7,317 nucleotides of DNA from assembly GCA_011524475.1 (NCBI GenBank), contig WTKG01000151.1, positions 1 through 7,317 on the forward strand, written 5' to 3'. Below the pieces are notes generated by a model, which was not told the DNA's origin, did not search any database, and saw only the letters and a program-made list of their open reading frames with translations. Of this stretch, positions 6,424 through 7,317 are shown one piece after another. Every line of letters starts with the position of its first letter. Within the stretch, counting starts at the first letter, position 1. Origin of the DNA: Demequinaceae bacterium (GTDB taxonomy: Bacteria > Actinomycetota > Actinomycetes > Actinomycetales > Demequinaceae). Made by a program: the position numbers and the translations under genes.

Positions 6424-6923
6424 GAATCGGACAACCACATGCTGGCGGTTTCTAACTCTTGTTCGATAGCGGTAGTGAGGGAACGAGTAATGGCTTCTTC
6501 CACCAAGGTTTGTACTAACGGAACATTTGCGGTCACGATTGCCTCAATAGAGATGCGGCTACCTTCGTTTTCCGGTGCGATTTCTAGAGATCCATGAGCA
6601 CGCGCCGGAACTCCCACAATGTCAACAGCGAACGTTCCGGTGCGATGCTCACTGTCGCTGTCGTGTGGCTCCCACACCTCCGTGTAATTAACCGCCAGAG
6701 TGTCACCGACTAGTTTGGCCAGGTCATCACGAATGCCGGTGGTGGGCATTGTGCGCCGGATGGACACGGTGAATTCTTCCAGGGGAGGATTTCCATGAAT
6801 CACGGTGTCCGTCTCAAGTGCACCCGATGCGGCTGCCCGGGCTGACGCAAATTCCGAGTCACCAAATAATGCGATAACGACGCTCACAGGGGCGTCGAGG
6901 CTTTGTTCCACTTGAAAATGCAT
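6420..6923 (-). CDS. DUF2505 family protein (START/SRPBCC-like fold)
   Basis: This 167-residue protein begins MHFQVEQSLDAPVSVVIALFGDSEFASARAAASG. That matches the DUF2505 (PF10698) pattern of an N-terminal strand, an 'APV..V..LF.D..F' helix, and then alternating strands (FTVSIRRTMPTT, LAVNYTEVWEP, GTFAVDIVGVPARAHGSLEI). A long C-terminal helix follows (VPLVQTLVEEAITRSLTTAIEQELETA, about 134-160), as in SRPBCC helix-grip proteins that bind hydrophobic ligands. Length is normal for the family, whose function is unknown. No signal peptide or membrane helix is visible. AAGGG at 6934-6930 supports ATG 6923. The gene leads an operon with two fluC genes, its stop codon overlapping the next start; a functional tie to fluoride is not shown by this alone. 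Confidence 0.85.
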   Translation of the reverse strand: MHFQVEQSLDAPVSVVIALFGDSEFASARAAASGALETDTVIHGNPPLEEFTVSIRRTMPTTGIRDDLAKLVGDTLAVNYTEVWEPHDSDSEHRTGTFAVDIVGVPARAHGSLEIAPENEGSRISIEAIVTANVPLVQTLVEEAITRSLTTAIEQELETASMWLSDS

Positions 6924-6985
6924 AGTCTTCCCTTGTTCGCCCGTTCCAGGATACTCGCAGATGGGAGTGCCTTTAGGCTGTTCTT
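6924..6985. promoter_or_regulatory. Divergent promoter region of the DUF2505-fluC operon and pdtaS
   Basis: On the minus strand, TATCCT (6953-6948) is a good -10 for the DUF2505-fluC operon, leaving a short leader with the AAGGG ribosome site. On the plus strand, TAGGCT (6974-6979) is a -10 candidate whose start point would fall at or next to A of ATG 6986, implying a leaderless pdtaS transcript; no Shine-Dalgarno is seen upstream of that ATG. The -35 elements are poor on both strands. Confidence 0.45.
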
Positions 6986-7317
6986 ATGAGTTCGTCTCCG
7001 GGTGAGGCTGTTGCCCACAACGTACGTGATGACAGCGACGATGCCTGGATCGAACGACTTACCTCTGAATGGCAAATCATCGCAGACCTGTCGTTTGCTG
7101 ACCTAGCGCTGTGGAAACCTGAGGGAGAGACTTTTCGCGCTATTGCCCAGTGTCGGCCGTCTACCGGCCCCACGCTTCATCCTGATGTGATTGTGGGAAC
7201 TACTGTCGCGCAAGGGCGGCTATCGGCGATGACACAAGTTTTTCAAGGAAAACGTCACCTAGCGAGCCGAGTGGGGGAGCCAGAGTCGCCGGTTCCATTG
7301 AAATATGACGCCTACCC
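6986..7317 (+). CDS. pdtaS: PdtaS-like sensor histidine kinase, N-terminal fragment (cut by window edge)
   Basis: The 110 complete codons to the window end read MSSSPGEAVAHNVRDDSDDA, then WIERLTSEWQIIADLSFADLALWKP and FRAIAQCRPSTGPTLHPDVIVG. The motif W-Q-x-x-ADLSFADL-x-LW followed by A-QCRP-x-TGPT is characteristic of the N-terminal GAF-like domain of actinobacterial PdtaS (M. tuberculosis Rv3220c). In full-length members a PAS domain, a HisKA_2 phosphoacceptor domain and an ATPase domain follow; these lie beyond the edge and cannot be checked. PdtaS is a cytosolic histidine kinase that phosphorylates PdtaR, an ANTAR-domain RNA-binding antiterminator. No membrane segment is seen, consistent with that. 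ATG 6986 is the first in-frame ATG and lacks a ribosome site, suggesting leaderless translation. Confidence 0.85.
   Translation, partial: MSSSPGEAVAHNVRDDSDDAWIERLTSEWQIIADLSFADLALWKPEGETFRAIAQCRPSTGPTLHPDVIVGTTVAQGRLSAMTQVFQGKRHLASRVGEPESPVPLKYDAY

Noticed and set aside
6924..6985. Fluoride (crcB) riboswitch upstream of the FluC operon
   Set aside because: The 62-bp gap is too short and lacks the conserved riboswitch core and pseudoknot sequences.

Overview
The window looks like ordinary core chromosome of a moderately GC-rich actinobacterium, not a mobile or accessory island. The main evidence is a gene neighbourhood typical of Actinomycetota: a DUF2342 zincin divergent from a PDZ/Lon-like membrane protease, which is followed by a UPF0182 membrane protein. 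As I recall, Mycobacterium tuberculosis has the same order at Rv3195-Rv3194c-Rv3193c. A DUF427 protein, a DUF2505 protein, a paired fluC/crcB and a PdtaS-type sensor kinase also fit. GC content well below that of Streptomyces makes a smaller-genome group such as Actinomycetaceae plausible, but I cannot place it more precisely.

Layout. Bases 1-817 (minus strand) hold the N-terminal 272 residues of a DUF2342 putative metalloprotease, cut by the window edge. After a 100-bp divergent promoter region come a PDZ plus S16 (Lon-type) membrane protease (918-2084) and, 36 bp later, the UPF0182 protein (2121-5066), probably one transcript. A perfect 30-nt inverted repeat (5085-5114) follows, then the initiator tRNA-Met (5140-5213) and a strong intrinsic terminator (5219-5260). 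A DUF427 gene (5382-5663) converges on the minus-strand genes, overlapping the fluC stop codon by 4 nt. The minus-strand operon reads DUF2505 (6923-6420), fluC-2 (6423-6034), fluC-1 (6037-5660), with 4-nt start/stop overlaps at both junctions. At 6986 a PdtaS-like sensor histidine kinase starts divergently and runs off the right end.

How the genes fit together. The left block probably handles envelope protein processing: a membrane-anchored Ser/Lys protease facing the outside, plus a large 7-TM protein with a big extracytoplasmic domain and unknown role. The two small FluC subunits should form a heterodimeric fluoride exporter. DUF2505 is a START-like small-ligand or lipid-binding family, and its coupling to fluC may be only transcriptional. 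PdtaS would phosphorylate an ANTAR-type RNA-binding antiterminator encoded elsewhere. No stretch over 300 bases lacks a gene. I saw no insertion sequence, CRISPR array, integrase, toxin-antitoxin pair or phage gene, and no evident new system. The points most worth a second look are the substituted Phe-box residues in both FluC subunits, the palindrome overlapping the initiator tRNA promoter, and the uncharacterised protease/UPF0182 module.
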